The notes under the pieces were generated by a model. It did no database searches and was not told the DNA's origin. It saw only the letters and a program-made list of their open reading frames with translations. 15,422 nucleotides of DNA from Candidatus Zhuqueibacterota bacterium. GTDB taxonomy: Bacteria; Zhuqueibacterota; Zhuqueibacteria; Residuimicrobiales; Krinioviventaceae. The stretch covers positions 1-15,422 of the forward strand of contig RQOI01000393.1 in NCBI GenBank assembly GCA_003854995.1, in the 5' to 3' direction. The position numbers and the translations under genes were made by a program. Positions 6,375 to 13,617 of this stretch are shown one piece after another (within the stretch, counting starts at the first letter, position 1; the number at the start of each line of letters is the position of its first letter).

Positions 6375-8656
6375 CGCCACAACGATTGAGCATACATATC
6401 CAGGGCGCTGTACAGGGCGTCGGTTTTCGCCCGTTCATCTGGCGACTGGCAACCGAGCTGCAGCTCACCGGTTGGGTGCGCAACACCTCCAATGGTCTAT
6501 TCATTGAAGCAGAGGGATCGCCGCAACAGCTCGATCGCTTCCTGAAGGCCATTCCGATCGAAAAACCGTCCATTTCGCGCATTCACTCTCTCAAGCATCA
6601 CAGGCTCGATCCCGTCGGCTATGCTGTTTTTAAAATTGAACAGAGCGATGACCAACTCGACAGGACCGCCTGGATGTTGCCGGATATCGCCACCTGCGAG
6701 GAGTGTCTCTCCGAGCTCTTTGATCCTGCCGATCGGCGCTACCTCTACCCGTTCACCAATTGCACCCATTGCGGACCGCGTTTCACCATCATCGAGTCGC
6801 TGCCGTACGATCGCACAAACACCACAATGAGAATATTCGACATGTGTCCTGCGTGTCGGTCGGAATACAGCGATCCCGGCAACCGCAGATATCATGCCCA
6901 GCCGAATGGCTGCCCGACATGCGGACCGCATGTTGAATTGTGGGATGCAGCCGGGCATATTTTGACATCCCTGGACGCGGCCATTGCCAAGACTGCAGAA
7001 CTCATTTGCGATGGTCGCATCATCGCGATCAAGGGATTGGGCGGCTTTCATCTCGTCGCGGATGCGACAAACGATGACGCTGTTCGTCGTTTGCGACAAA
7101 AAAAGGGGCGGGATGAAAAACCTTTTGCCCTGATGGCCGACAGATCCAGCGTAGAAAAATATTGCCATCTATCACCGGCTGAAGCAGCGCTCCTCAACTC
7201 GCCGGAATCACCCATCCTGCTCCTGCAACGCGTGCGCAAAGGCGAGGTGGCGGAATCGGTCGCTCCGAACAATCCACTGCTTGGAGTGATGCTGCCGTAT
7301 ACGCCGTTGCATCATATTTTGCTTTCGATGCTGCCAGGTCCTATCGTCGCCACCAGCGGCAATCTGGCTGACGAGACCATTTGCATTGATAACAGGGAAG
7401 CGCTCGCGCGACTCGGCGCGATCGCGGACTATTTTCTCGTCCACAATCGCCCGATCGCCCATCACGTTGATGACTCTATCGTAAGGATGATGGCGGATCG
7501 TCCTGTCGTACTGCGTCGCGCACGAGGCTATGCGCCGCTGCCGATATCGCTGAAAAAGACTATCGAGCCGGCCATTGCTGTGGGCGGACATTTGAAAAAC
7601 AGCATCGCTGTAGCGCATGCGCAGCAGGCGTTCGTCAGTCAGCACATCGGTGACCTGGAGACTGAAAGCAGTATCACCACACTGCAACGTACGGTCGCCG
7701 ATTTCTGCTCTATCTATCATATTGCGCCACAACGCATCATTCATGATGCGCATCCGGATTATGCTTCGACGCGCTATGCGTCGTCGCTCGCCGGCGAAAA
7801 GATCGCTGTTCAGCATCACCTGGCGCACATCTTTTCCTGCATGGCGGACAACGAGCTCGAGCCGCCCCTCCTCGGCGTTGCCTGGGACGGCATCGGCTAT
7901 GGCGACGATGGCACCCTCTGGGGCGGCGAATTTTTTCTGCTTGAAAAAAGGGCATCTCGCCGTTTCGCGCACTTGCGGACATTTCCACTGCCCGGCGGAG
8001 ACAGGGCGATCAGGCAGCCGTTTCGCAGCGCCATAGGATTGCTGTACGAAATGGACGCGCACATGGTCGAACGGCATCCCTCCCTCGCTCCTCTGCAGCA
8101 GGTGAGCGGAGCAGAGTTAAAAACGATCGTCAAGATGCTGCAGCAAGAGATCAACGCGCCGCGCACCAGCAGCGCCGGCCGCCTCTTCGACGCCGTCGCA
8201 TCGCTGCTCGATATCCAACATGTAAATGCCTACGAGGGCCAGGCGGCCATGCAACTCGAGTTTTCCGCCTGGGAAGCAGAGATGACGGCCGATGTCTACC
8301 CCTACGATATCGATTTTTCTGCAGTGACAAAAAATGCGGTTGTGGACTGGCGGCCGATGCTGCGTGCTCTTCTGACCGACATACCCTGCGTCGAGAAAAC
8401 GACCGTCGCCGCCCGCTTTCATAACACCCTCGCCGACATCATTTGCACCGTCGCACAAAAGAGCGGCATGCATCGACTGGTGCTCAGCGGCGGCACGTTC
8501 CAGAATAAATATCTCGTCGAAAAGACGACCGACAAACTGACAGCCGAGGGTTTTAGAGTCTACACGCACCAGCAAGTTCCGCCAAATGATGGCGGCATCG
8601 CTCTCGGCCAGATAACAGCGTCGTACTATAAAGATTTGAATCGCTTATGTGTTTAG
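6371..8656 (+). CDS. hypF: Carbamoyltransferase HypF
   Basis: A 761-residue HypF of normal length. It converts carbamoyl phosphate and ATP into a carbamoyl group placed on the C-terminal Cys of HypE, the source of the cyanide ligands. Domains in order: acylphosphatase (residues 6-92, QGAVQGVGFRPF, catalytic Arg20); two zinc fingers (Cys109/112/131/134 and Cys159/162/181/184); YrdC-like domain (about 200-390, KGLGGFHLVADA and ATSGNLADE); Kae1-like carbamoyltransferase domain (about 400-761, HDAHPDY, HHLAHI at 482-487, WDGIGYG, LSGGTFQN, PPNDGGIALGQ). I prefer the GTG at 6371, which overlaps the hypB stop and gives a typical short lead-in to the acylphosphatase domain. An ATG at 6329 would add 14 unconserved residues and a 46-bp overlap. 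Its end overlaps hypC by 10 bp. Confidence 0.95.
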   Translation: MTPQRLSIHIQGAVQGVGFRPFIWRLATELQLTGWVRNTSNGLFIEAEGSPQQLDRFLKAIPIEKPSISRIHSLKHHRLDPVGYAVFKIEQSDDQLDRTAWMLPDIATCEECLSELFDPADRRYLYPFTNCTHCGPRFTIIESLPYDRTNTTMRIFDMCPACRSEYSDPGNRRYHAQPNGCPTCGPHVELWDAAGHILTSLDAAIAKTAELICDGRIIAIKGLGGFHLVADATNDDAVRRLRQKKGRDEKPFALMADRSSVEKYCHLSPAEAALLNSPESPILLLQRVRKGEVAESVAPNNPLLGVMLPYTPLHHILLSMLPGPIVATSGNLADETICIDNREALARLGAIADYFLVHNRPIAHHVDDSIVRMMADRPVVLRRARGYAPLPISLKKTIEPAIAVGGHLKNSIAVAHAQQAFVSQHIGDLETESSITTLQRTVADFCSIYHIAPQRIIHDAHPDYASTRYASSLAGEKIAVQHHLAHIFSCMADNELEPPLLGVAWDGIGYGDDGTLWGGEFFLLEKRASRRFAHLRTFPLPGGDRAIRQPFRSAIGLLYEMDAHMVERHPSLAPLQQVSGAELKTIVKMLQQEINAPRTSSAGRLFDAVASLLDIQHVNAYEGQAAMQLEFSAWEAEMTADVYPYDIDFSAVTKNAVVDWRPMLRALLTDIPCVEKTTVAARFHNTLADIICTVAQKSGMHRLVLSGGTFQNKYLVEKTTDKLTAEGFRVYTHQQVPPNDGGIALGQITASYYKDLNRLCV

Positions 8657-8889
8657 CCATACCGGGAAAAATTCTCACCATCCAAGAGGCCGATTCACTC
8701 ATGGATCGAAAGGGTCAGGTGAGCTTTGGCGGCATTGTCAAAGAGGTGCAGCTCGGCTTTGTGCCGGAAGCACATGTTGGCGATTACGTCAATGTGCACG
8801 TCGGATTTGCCCTTTGTGTGATCGATGAAATAGAGGCGATAGAGACGCTACGAATTTATGAGAAAATGAACAGCCTGCAGAAAAAATGA
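8647..8889 (+). CDS. hypC: Hydrogenase assembly chaperone HypC
   Basis: An 80-residue HypC/HybG-family chaperone. It forms a complex with HypD that builds the Fe(CN)2CO unit and then escorts it to the hydrogenase large-subunit precursor. The essential N-terminal Cys2 is present in MCLAIPGKI, which fixes the start. The conserved His51 lies in VHVGFAL (50-56). The start codon overlaps the last 10 bases of hypF, implying coupled translation. The gene ends 28 bp before hypD. Nothing is missing relative to the family. Confidence 0.95.
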   Translation: MCLAIPGKILTIQEADSLMDRKGQVSFGGIVKEVQLGFVPEAHVGDYVNVHVGFALCVIDEIEAIETLRIYEKMNSLQKK

Positions 8890-8917
8890 ATGAAGAATTG
8901 TCTGAGCGAGGACTCGG

Positions 8918-10000
8918 ATGAAATTTGTCGACGAATTTCGCGATGCCGCTGCTGTCAAAAAGATATTACCCCGGATCCATGGCGTCACCACACAACCGTG
9001 GAACATCATGGAAATCTGCGGCGGCCAGACGCACGCTTTTCTGCGTTATGGCATCGACAAACTGCTGCCAGAAGAGATCACCCTGCTGCACGGACCCGGC
9101 TGTCCGGTCTGCGTGACGCCGCTGCAGCAGATCGATAAAGCGCTGCAGCTGGCTGCCATGGAAAATGTCATTTTCTGCTCGTTTGGCGACATGGTGCGCG
9201 TTCCCGGCAGCCGAGAGGATCTGCTCTCGGTCAAGGCCAGGGGCGGCGATGTGCGAATTGTCTATTCGCCCATCGACGCGCTCAAGATCGCGATGACTCA
9301 TCCGGACAAAGACGTCGTTTTTTTCGCCATCGGCTTTGAGACGACGGCGCCGGCGAATGCGATGGTCATCTTGCAGGCTGAGGCGAAGAAGCAGCGCAAT
9401 TTCACCGCTCTCTGTTCGCAGGTTGTGGCGCCGGCGGCCATGGAGACCATTCTCGCATCTCCGACGAACAAGGTCGATGGCTTTTTGGCAGCCGGTCATG
9501 TGTGTTCGGTGATGGGATATCACGAATACATCCCGCTGGCCGAAAAATACAAAATACCCATTGTCGTCACCGGCTTCGAGCCCCTGGATTTGCTGTGCGG
9601 CGTATTCGCCTGTGTGAAACAGCTGCAAGAGCAGCGTTACGGCGTGGAGAACCAATACAGACGTTCGGTCACTCGCGCCGGCAATATCCCGGCGCAAGAG
9701 ACGATGAAAAAAGTGTTTCATCTTGTCGATTGGCCATGGCGCGGCATCGGCATGATTCCGCGCAGCGGCCTCGTTTTACGGGACGAGTATGCCGAATACG
9801 ATGCCGAGAAAAGATTTCAACTGCACGACATAGAGGTGCAAGAATCTAAAGAGTGTATAGCCGGCTTGATATTGCAAGGCGTCAAAAAGCCGCTCGACTG
9901 TTCGCATTTTGGCACCGCCTGCACGCCCGACCATCCCCTGGGCGCGACCATGGTGTCGTCGGAGGGAGCGTGCGCGGGGTACTTTGAGTACAAAAGATAA
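8918..10000 (+). CDS. hypD: Hydrogenase iron-cofactor assembly protein HypD
   Basis: A 360-residue HypD, the redox scaffold on which the Fe(CN)2CO moiety is built with HypC. Conserved catalytic elements are Cys34 in EICGGQTH and Cys62/Cys65 in GPGCPVCVTP. C-terminal cysteines that fit the family [4Fe-4S] cluster are Cys313, Cys328, Cys335 and Cys352, in the region ending with MVSSEGACAGYF. The start at 8918 is supported by GAGGA at 8908-8912. The length is typical. It is followed by a large perfect inverted repeat before hypE, so hypE may be expressed at a different level from hypD. Confidence 0.96.
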   Translation: MKFVDEFRDAAAVKKILPRIHGVTTQPWNIMEICGGQTHAFLRYGIDKLLPEEITLLHGPGCPVCVTPLQQIDKALQLAAMENVIFCSFGDMVRVPGSREDLLSVKARGGDVRIVYSPIDALKIAMTHPDKDVVFFAIGFETTAPANAMVILQAEAKKQRNFTALCSQVVAPAAMETILASPTNKVDGFLAAGHVCSVMGYHEYIPLAEKYKIPIVVTGFEPLDLLCGVFACVKQLQEQRYGVENQYRRSVTRAGNIPAQETMKKVFHLVDWPWRGIGMIPRSGLVLRDEYAEYDAEKRFQLHDIEVQESKECIAGLILQGVKKPLDCSHFGTACTPDHPLGATMVSSEGACAGYFEYKR

Positions 10001-10010
10001 TCGACGATAG

Positions 10011-10060
10011 AAGATTGGCGATCTCAGATATCAGATCTGACTTCTGAGATCGCCAATCTT
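10011..10060. repeat. Perfect 18-bp inverted repeat between hypD and hypE
   Basis: Arms AAGATTGGCGATCTCAGA (10011-10028) and its exact reverse complement (10043-10060) flank a 14-base loop. The loop itself contains the palindrome TCAGATCTGA (10031-10040). In RNA it would form a very stable hairpin within the hypD-hypE spacer. No T-run follows directly (TTTAATCTG), so it is not a textbook terminator. Its length and perfection suggest either a dispersed small repeat or MITE-like element, or a transcript-processing or stability hairpin. Confidence 0.85.
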
Positions 10061-10093
10061 TAATCTGAATTCAAATAAATCTGTGATAAAAAG

Positions 10094-11146
10094 ATGAATA
10101 ACAAGGCGAATTTCCACCTCAGCTGCCCCATCCCCATCAGCCGCTATCCCCGCGTCACCATGGCGCACGGTGGCGGCGGCAGGCTGTCGCACCAGCTCAT
10201 TGCAGAGATGTTTCAGCCGCTGTTCGCTAACGAGTTCAGCAAGGCCGAACACGATGGCGCCCTACTGCCAACCACGAGTAAAAACATCGCCTTTACAACG
10301 GACTCGCACGTCATCCGGCCGCTGTTCTTTCCGGGCGGTGACATCGGCTCGCTCGCCGTGTACGGCACGGTGAATGACCTCGCCATGTGCGGGGCAAAGC
10401 CGCTTTATCTGAGCCTCTCCCTCATCATCGAAGAGGGCCTGCCCATGGAGACCTTGTGGCGAATCGCGCAAAGCATCAAGACCGCTGCGGAGACAGCCGG
10501 CGTCAGAATTGTGACGGGTGACACCAAGGTGGTGAATCGCGCCACAGGCGACGAGCTGTTCATCAACACGGCGGGCATCGGCGCCATCGACCATGCGCTG
10601 GCGATTCAGCCTTCGTCCATTCAATCGGGTGATCAAATTATCCTGAACGGCGATCTCGGCCGGCATGGCATTGCCGTTCTGGCGCATCGTGAGGGACTGG
10701 CGTTCGAGTCCGAGATCGAAAGCGATTGCGCGCCGCTCAATGGCATTGTGCAAGCGCTCCTGCAGGCCAGGATCCCCATTCACTGCCTGCGCGATTTGAC
10801 CCGCGGCGGCCTAGTGAGCGCGCTGGTGGAAATAGCGACCACCTCGGGCAAACGCATTGAACTGAATGAGCCCGCCATTCCCGTGCGGGAGGACATTCGC
10901 GGCGCCTGTGAGATATTGGGATTTGATCCGTTGTTCGTCGCCAATGAGGGGAGATTTATCGCCTTTGTGCCGCCCGATTCTGCTGCTGCTGCCATAGAGA
11001 CGATGCGAGCGCATCCGCTCGGCGCAGGAGCGGTGCAAATTGGCCAGGTGACAGAAGGCGAAGCCCGCGTCCTGGCAAGAAACATCTTTGGCGGCAGTCG
11101 CATCCTCGATATGTTCAGCGGAGAACAGCTGCCGAGGATTTGTTGA
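10094..11146 (+). CDS. hypE: Hydrogenase maturation protein HypE
   Basis: A 350-residue PurM/AIR-synthase-like protein. It receives the carbamoyl group from HypF on its C-terminal Cys and dehydrates it, using ATP, to a thiocyanate that donates CN- to HypD-bound iron. Visible signatures are MAHGGGGRLSHQLI near the N-terminus, GTVNDLAMCGAKP, the phosphate-binding RIVTGDTKVV region, LRDLTRGGL, and the terminal PRIC with Cys350 as the last residue, exactly as required for function. It is the last gene of the maturation series, and its end faces the oppositely oriented protease gene across a 75-bp convergent gap in which I see no strong terminator. Confidence 0.96.
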   Translation: MNNKANFHLSCPIPISRYPRVTMAHGGGGRLSHQLIAEMFQPLFANEFSKAEHDGALLPTTSKNIAFTTDSHVIRPLFFPGGDIGSLAVYGTVNDLAMCGAKPLYLSLSLIIEEGLPMETLWRIAQSIKTAAETAGVRIVTGDTKVVNRATGDELFINTAGIGAIDHALAIQPSSIQSGDQIILNGDLGRHGIAVLAHREGLAFESEIESDCAPLNGIVQALLQARIPIHCLRDLTRGGLVSALVEIATTSGKRIELNEPAIPVREDIRGACEILGFDPLFVANEGRFIAFVPPDSAAAAIETMRAHPLGAGAVQIGQVTEGEARVLARNIFGGSRILDMFSGEQLPRIC

Positions 11147-11221
11147 TCGCTTTCATCCCCGTTCATCGAATGTGAATCTCTTTTCGTCAACCCGAATGGG
11201 CGTCTGAGGGAGACAAAAGCG

Positions 11222-11683
11222 TCACTGGGTGAAAAACATCTTTATTTTCTGCTGCACCGCATCCGACACCGGGCGCCCGATCGTCGTGCTCTCAGGCCGA
11301 ATGCCGAAATACCTGACCTCTAATGGCTGATGAATTTTCAGATAGTGTTCGACCAGTGAGATATGAAAAGCATGCGTGCTGATGCGCGCCGTATCGAGGT
11401 CGCCCGAATCGATCCACTCCATGTCGCCCGGCGTCGTGCCCACATTGGCCGCATCAACAAAAACCACCAGCAGCGGATGAAAGTCGAGAATGCGTTCGAG
11501 ATAATTTTCCGGATTTGTCGCCGCTTCGATGAAACTCGACAGCTGGTATTCGGGACGCTTTTTCAGCTCGCGCAGAAACAGCAAACCCGCGACGTCATCG
11601 CCGCGGGCTTTATTTCCCAATCCGACAAACACAACCTGATCTGCCGGTTTATTGATCGATTTTTTAAAATCGATAAAATTCAT
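11222..11683 (-). CDS. hycI: HycI-type [NiFe]-hydrogenase maturation endopeptidase
   Basis: A 153-residue hydrogenase maturation protease. It removes the C-terminal extension of a large subunit once nickel is inserted. The three metal-sensing positions of the family are present: Asp30 in GLGNKARGDD (21-30), Asp77 in VVFVDAANVG and His104 in STHAFHISL. The late YFGIRPES segment resembles E. coli HycI (YFGIRP against FLGIQP), pointing to a group 4, Hyc/Mbh-like substrate rather than an uptake enzyme. The first glycine of the usual GDDGxG is replaced (GDDVAG). The start codon overlaps the end of the upstream ferredoxin gene by 20 bp, so the two are almost certainly co-translated. The matching large subunit is not encoded in the window. 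Confidence 0.88.
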   Translation of the reverse strand: MNFIDFKKSINKPADQVVFVGLGNKARGDDVAGLLFLRELKKRPEYQLSSFIEAATNPENYLERILDFHPLLVVFVDAANVGTTPGDMEWIDSGDLDTARISTHAFHISLVEHYLKIHQPLEVRYFGIRPESTTIGRPVSDAVQQKIKMFFTQ

Positions 11684-12275
11684 CTTGCACCACTACTTGA
11701 TGTCGACATTTTGGACACAACTCTTTGATCTGGTCCTCGCGCCGCAGCCGCGCTTTGGCTTTGGTCGGCACAACATCAAAAAACTGCCGCTGCGTTTGCA
11801 GCATTAAATTTGGATGCGCATAGGCTTTGGCGCCGAGGCGACGTTTTATCCATACAAGTTGATCTCGCGGCGCAATGACCTCCCCGCACGCTTCACAGAT
11901 GGCCAATTCCTTTTCCACCGATTCGAACAGCTCCGGCGCTTTTAAATCCATGACCGAAATAGAGTATTGCTGTGACAACTGAATGCCTTTTTCGGTGATG
12001 CAGTGCTCGTGACACTGGCCACAATGAATGCAGGAGGCATAATCGACGGTCAAAGTTCGCGTGGCGTTTTCTTTATCGTCGGTCATTGTGATGGCTCGCG
12101 TCGGACAGACCTGCGCGCACGTGCCGCAGCCGACGCAGTATTCCGGGTAATATTTGGGCAAACCGCGAAACTCCGGCGCCGGCGTGTGGCCCTCAAATGG
12201 GAATTTGGTCGTGTACGGCGCTGTGAAAAAGGAGGTGAGCGCTTCTTTGATTTCGCGAAGTTTGGGGAGAATCAT
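11664..12275 (-). CDS. HycF/NuoI-like 2[4Fe-4S] ferredoxin subunit with C-terminal zinc-ribbon motif
   Basis: A 203-residue iron-sulfur subunit. Two [4Fe-4S] motifs are seen: Cys47/50/53 with Cys57-Pro, and Cys82/85/88 with Cys92, where the usual Pro after the last Cys is Ile. The pattern FRGLPKYYPEYCVGC matches the NuoI/HycF entry into cluster one. After the ferredoxin domain come two CxxC pairs, Cys127/Cys130 and Cys187/Cys190, that look like a split zinc ribbon, as in E. coli HycF. In group 4 hydrogenases such subunits pass electrons to the small subunit. The start has GGAGA six bases upstream. The gene lies 162 bp downstream of mnhG on the same strand and overlaps the protease gene. It could instead belong to an Mrp-linked oxidoreductase other than a hydrogenase, but the adjacent protease favours hydrogenase. 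Confidence 0.88.
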   Translation of the reverse strand: MILPKLREIKEALTSFFTAPYTTKFPFEGHTPAPEFRGLPKYYPEYCVGCGTCAQVCPTRAITMTDDKENATRTLTVDYASCIHCGQCHEHCITEKGIQLSQQYSISVMDLKAPELFESVEKELAICEACGEVIAPRDQLVWIKRRLGAKAYAHPNLMLQTQRQFFDVVPTKAKARLRREDQIKELCPKCRHQVVVQDEFYRF

Positions 12276-12314
12276 GGTACATCTCCATATTCAAGAGTTC
12301 AAACAGTTTAAAAT

Positions 12315-12431
12315 AAAGATCTCACGCAAAGGCGCAGAGACGCCAAGAGCTTTTAATGTAACAGCAAATTCTTTTTCAAAAAAAACATTTAGTTCCTTCT
12401 TTGCGACTTGGCGCCTTTGCGTGAGCTCTTT
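12315..12431. repeat. Inverted-repeat element (CTCACGCAAAGGCGC ends) between mnhG and the ferredoxin gene
   Basis: Arms of about 34 bases (12315-12348 and 12398-12431) are complementary at about 29 positions, including a perfect 15-bp block CTCACGCAAAGGCGC (12321-12335) against 12411-12425. A 49-base AT-rich centre separates them. The arms are built of short CGCAAAG/CGCC units, a style seen in dispersed intergenic repeats of many bacteria. No target-site duplication or gene is visible. It nearly fills the gap and ends just beyond the mnhG stop. On the minus strand the hairpin is followed by ATCTTTATTTT, so it could also weaken read-through from mnhG. Confidence 0.75.
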
Positions 12432-12437
12432 TTTTAG

Positions 12438-12785
12438 TCATGTGGTCTGTTCTTTTAATTCCTTATCCTTCTCATACTCATCCACAATCGTCTCTTTCGC
12501 CAGCGGAATTCTCGCCCGATGCGCCGCTCTCGAAATCGCGTGCGCCGCCACCGGCGAGGTCAGAAAGATGAACGCGATACCGATGAGCGCTTTGAAGCCA
12601 AAACTGTTGAATCCCTGCAGGATAAAGGCGCCGAATAAGATGCCGGCCGAACCAAATGTGACGCATTTTGTCGCCGCCTGCAATCTGTTATAAACATCGG
12701 GAAGGCGAACGAGGCCGAGCACGCCAAAAAAATCAAAGGTGATGCCAATGAAAATAAAGGCCATTCCCACCATCTCTCTAATCAT
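12438..12785 (-). CDS. mnhG: Mrp-type cation/proton antiporter subunit G
   Basis: A 115-residue MnhG/MrpG (PhaG) subunit with three predicted membrane segments and the family signature FGVLGLVRLPDVYNRLQAATK-like region at about residues 20-40. The start at 12785 is chosen because GGGAGG lies seven bases upstream. An ATG ten codons earlier lacks this support and would extend further into mnhF. The gene overlaps the end of mnhF by 8 bp. The C-terminal tail (about residues 93-115) is charged and probably cytoplasmic. It is the last antiporter subunit of the C-D-E-F-G order. Confidence 0.92.
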   Translation of the reverse strand: MIREMVGMAFIFIGITFDFFGVLGLVRLPDVYNRLQAATKCVTFGSAGILFGAFILQGFNSFGFKALIGIAFIFLTSPVAAHAISRAAHRARIPLAKETIVDEYEKDKELKEQTT

Positions 12786-13116
12786 CGAGCGACCTCCCTT
12801 CCAGAATTTTGGCAAACGCCAGCGAGGCGATAAAGCTGAGCAAGGCCCAGATGAGCCCGATGTCCAGCAGAAAACCTTGATCGTACTGCAGACCGAGAAG
12901 CGCCAGCATGCCGACGATCAGCACGCCAAGAATGTCGACCGCCACAATTCGATCCGCCGGTGAAGGGCCAAATATGACGCGGAATAGCACAAACAGCGCA
13001 CTGACCAAAATCACATTGATCAGCTTAAAGTATATCTGGCCGGTATAGACGAAGAAATTAAAATAACAAAAAACCGCAAGCAGCACGACGCCGATCATCC
13101 AGCGAAATAGTCTCAT
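12778..13116 (-). CDS. mnhF: Mrp-type cation/proton antiporter subunit F, with N-terminal extension
   Basis: A 112-residue MnhF/MrpF (PhaF) membrane subunit. The conserved core FRVIFGPSPADRIVAVDILG (about residues 45-64) and the later FLLDIGLIWALLSF segment are clear. Usual MnhF proteins have about 90 residues and three membrane segments. Here an additional hydrophobic stretch near residues 6-24 precedes the core, predicting four. The start at 13116 is well supported by GGAGG seven bases upstream and an ATGA overlap with the mnhE stop, and no internal Met gives a shorter conventional start, so the extension appears to be translated. Confidence 0.92.
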   Translation of the reverse strand: MRLFRWMIGVVLLAVFCYFNFFVYTGQIYFKLINVILVSALFVLFRVIFGPSPADRIVAVDILGVLIVGMLALLGLQYDQGFLLDIGLIWALLSFIASLAFAKILEGRSLDD

Positions 13117-13616
13117 TCGAACACCTCCCTCAGCACGGATTCAAAACGCGCACCGATTTCCTTTGTGCACTCTTCGATGCCGGTGGCTTTGACGTCAATC
13201 CAATGGACATATATCTCTTTTTTCTCTTCGTTCACATCCACCGTCAAGGTGCCGGGCGTGAGGGTGATGGAATTGGTCAGCACTGTAATCGCCGCATCTT
13301 TGTGCAAATTCGTCTTTATTTTCACAATCCCCGGCTTGATCGGAACCAGAGGATGAAGGACAATGTAGGCGACGTGAACATTTGCTTTGATCATCTCCCA
13401 GAGAAACTTGAAAAAATAGAGGACGGCATACAGCCAGCGGTGCAGCAGATGTTTCTGCTTATGGGTGGTGATGAGGAACTGGCCGGCCATCGTGCTGACG
13501 AGCAGCGCAACCACAAAACCGGAGATTATTTCCTGCCTCCCCAAACCGGTGAGCGCCAGCCAAACGAGCATAGCCAGGACAAAGACGACGATTTTGCTTT
13601 TGACAGCGAGAGACAT
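13113..13616 (-). CDS. mnhE: Mrp-type cation/proton antiporter subunit E
   Basis: A 167-residue MnhE/MrpE (PhaE) subunit. Two hydrophobic segments at about residues 8-24 and 28-48 precede a helix near 57-85 and a soluble C-terminal domain with the family signature NSITLTPGTLTVDV (115-128). The start at 13616 is chosen because GGAGG (complement of 13621-13625) lies four bases upstream. An in-frame ATG 17 codons earlier lies within mnhD. The stop overlaps the mnhF start as ATGA, so translation is likely coupled. It is needed for assembly or activity of Mrp complexes in known systems. Confidence 0.92.
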   Translation of the reverse strand: MSLAVKSKIVVFVLAMLVWLALTGLGRQEIISGFVVALLVSTMAGQFLITTHKQKHLLHRWLYAVLYFFKFLWEMIKANVHVAYIVLHPLVPIKPGIVKIKTNLHKDAAITVLTNSITLTPGTLTVDVNEEKKEIYVHWIDVKATGIEECTKEIGARFESVLREVFE

Positions 13617-13617
13617 A

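Noticed and set aside
11147..11221. Terminator in the convergent hypE/protease gap
   Set aside because: Only a 4-bp stem (GTCT at 11202-11205, AGAC at 11211-11214) without a T-run was seen; too weak to call.
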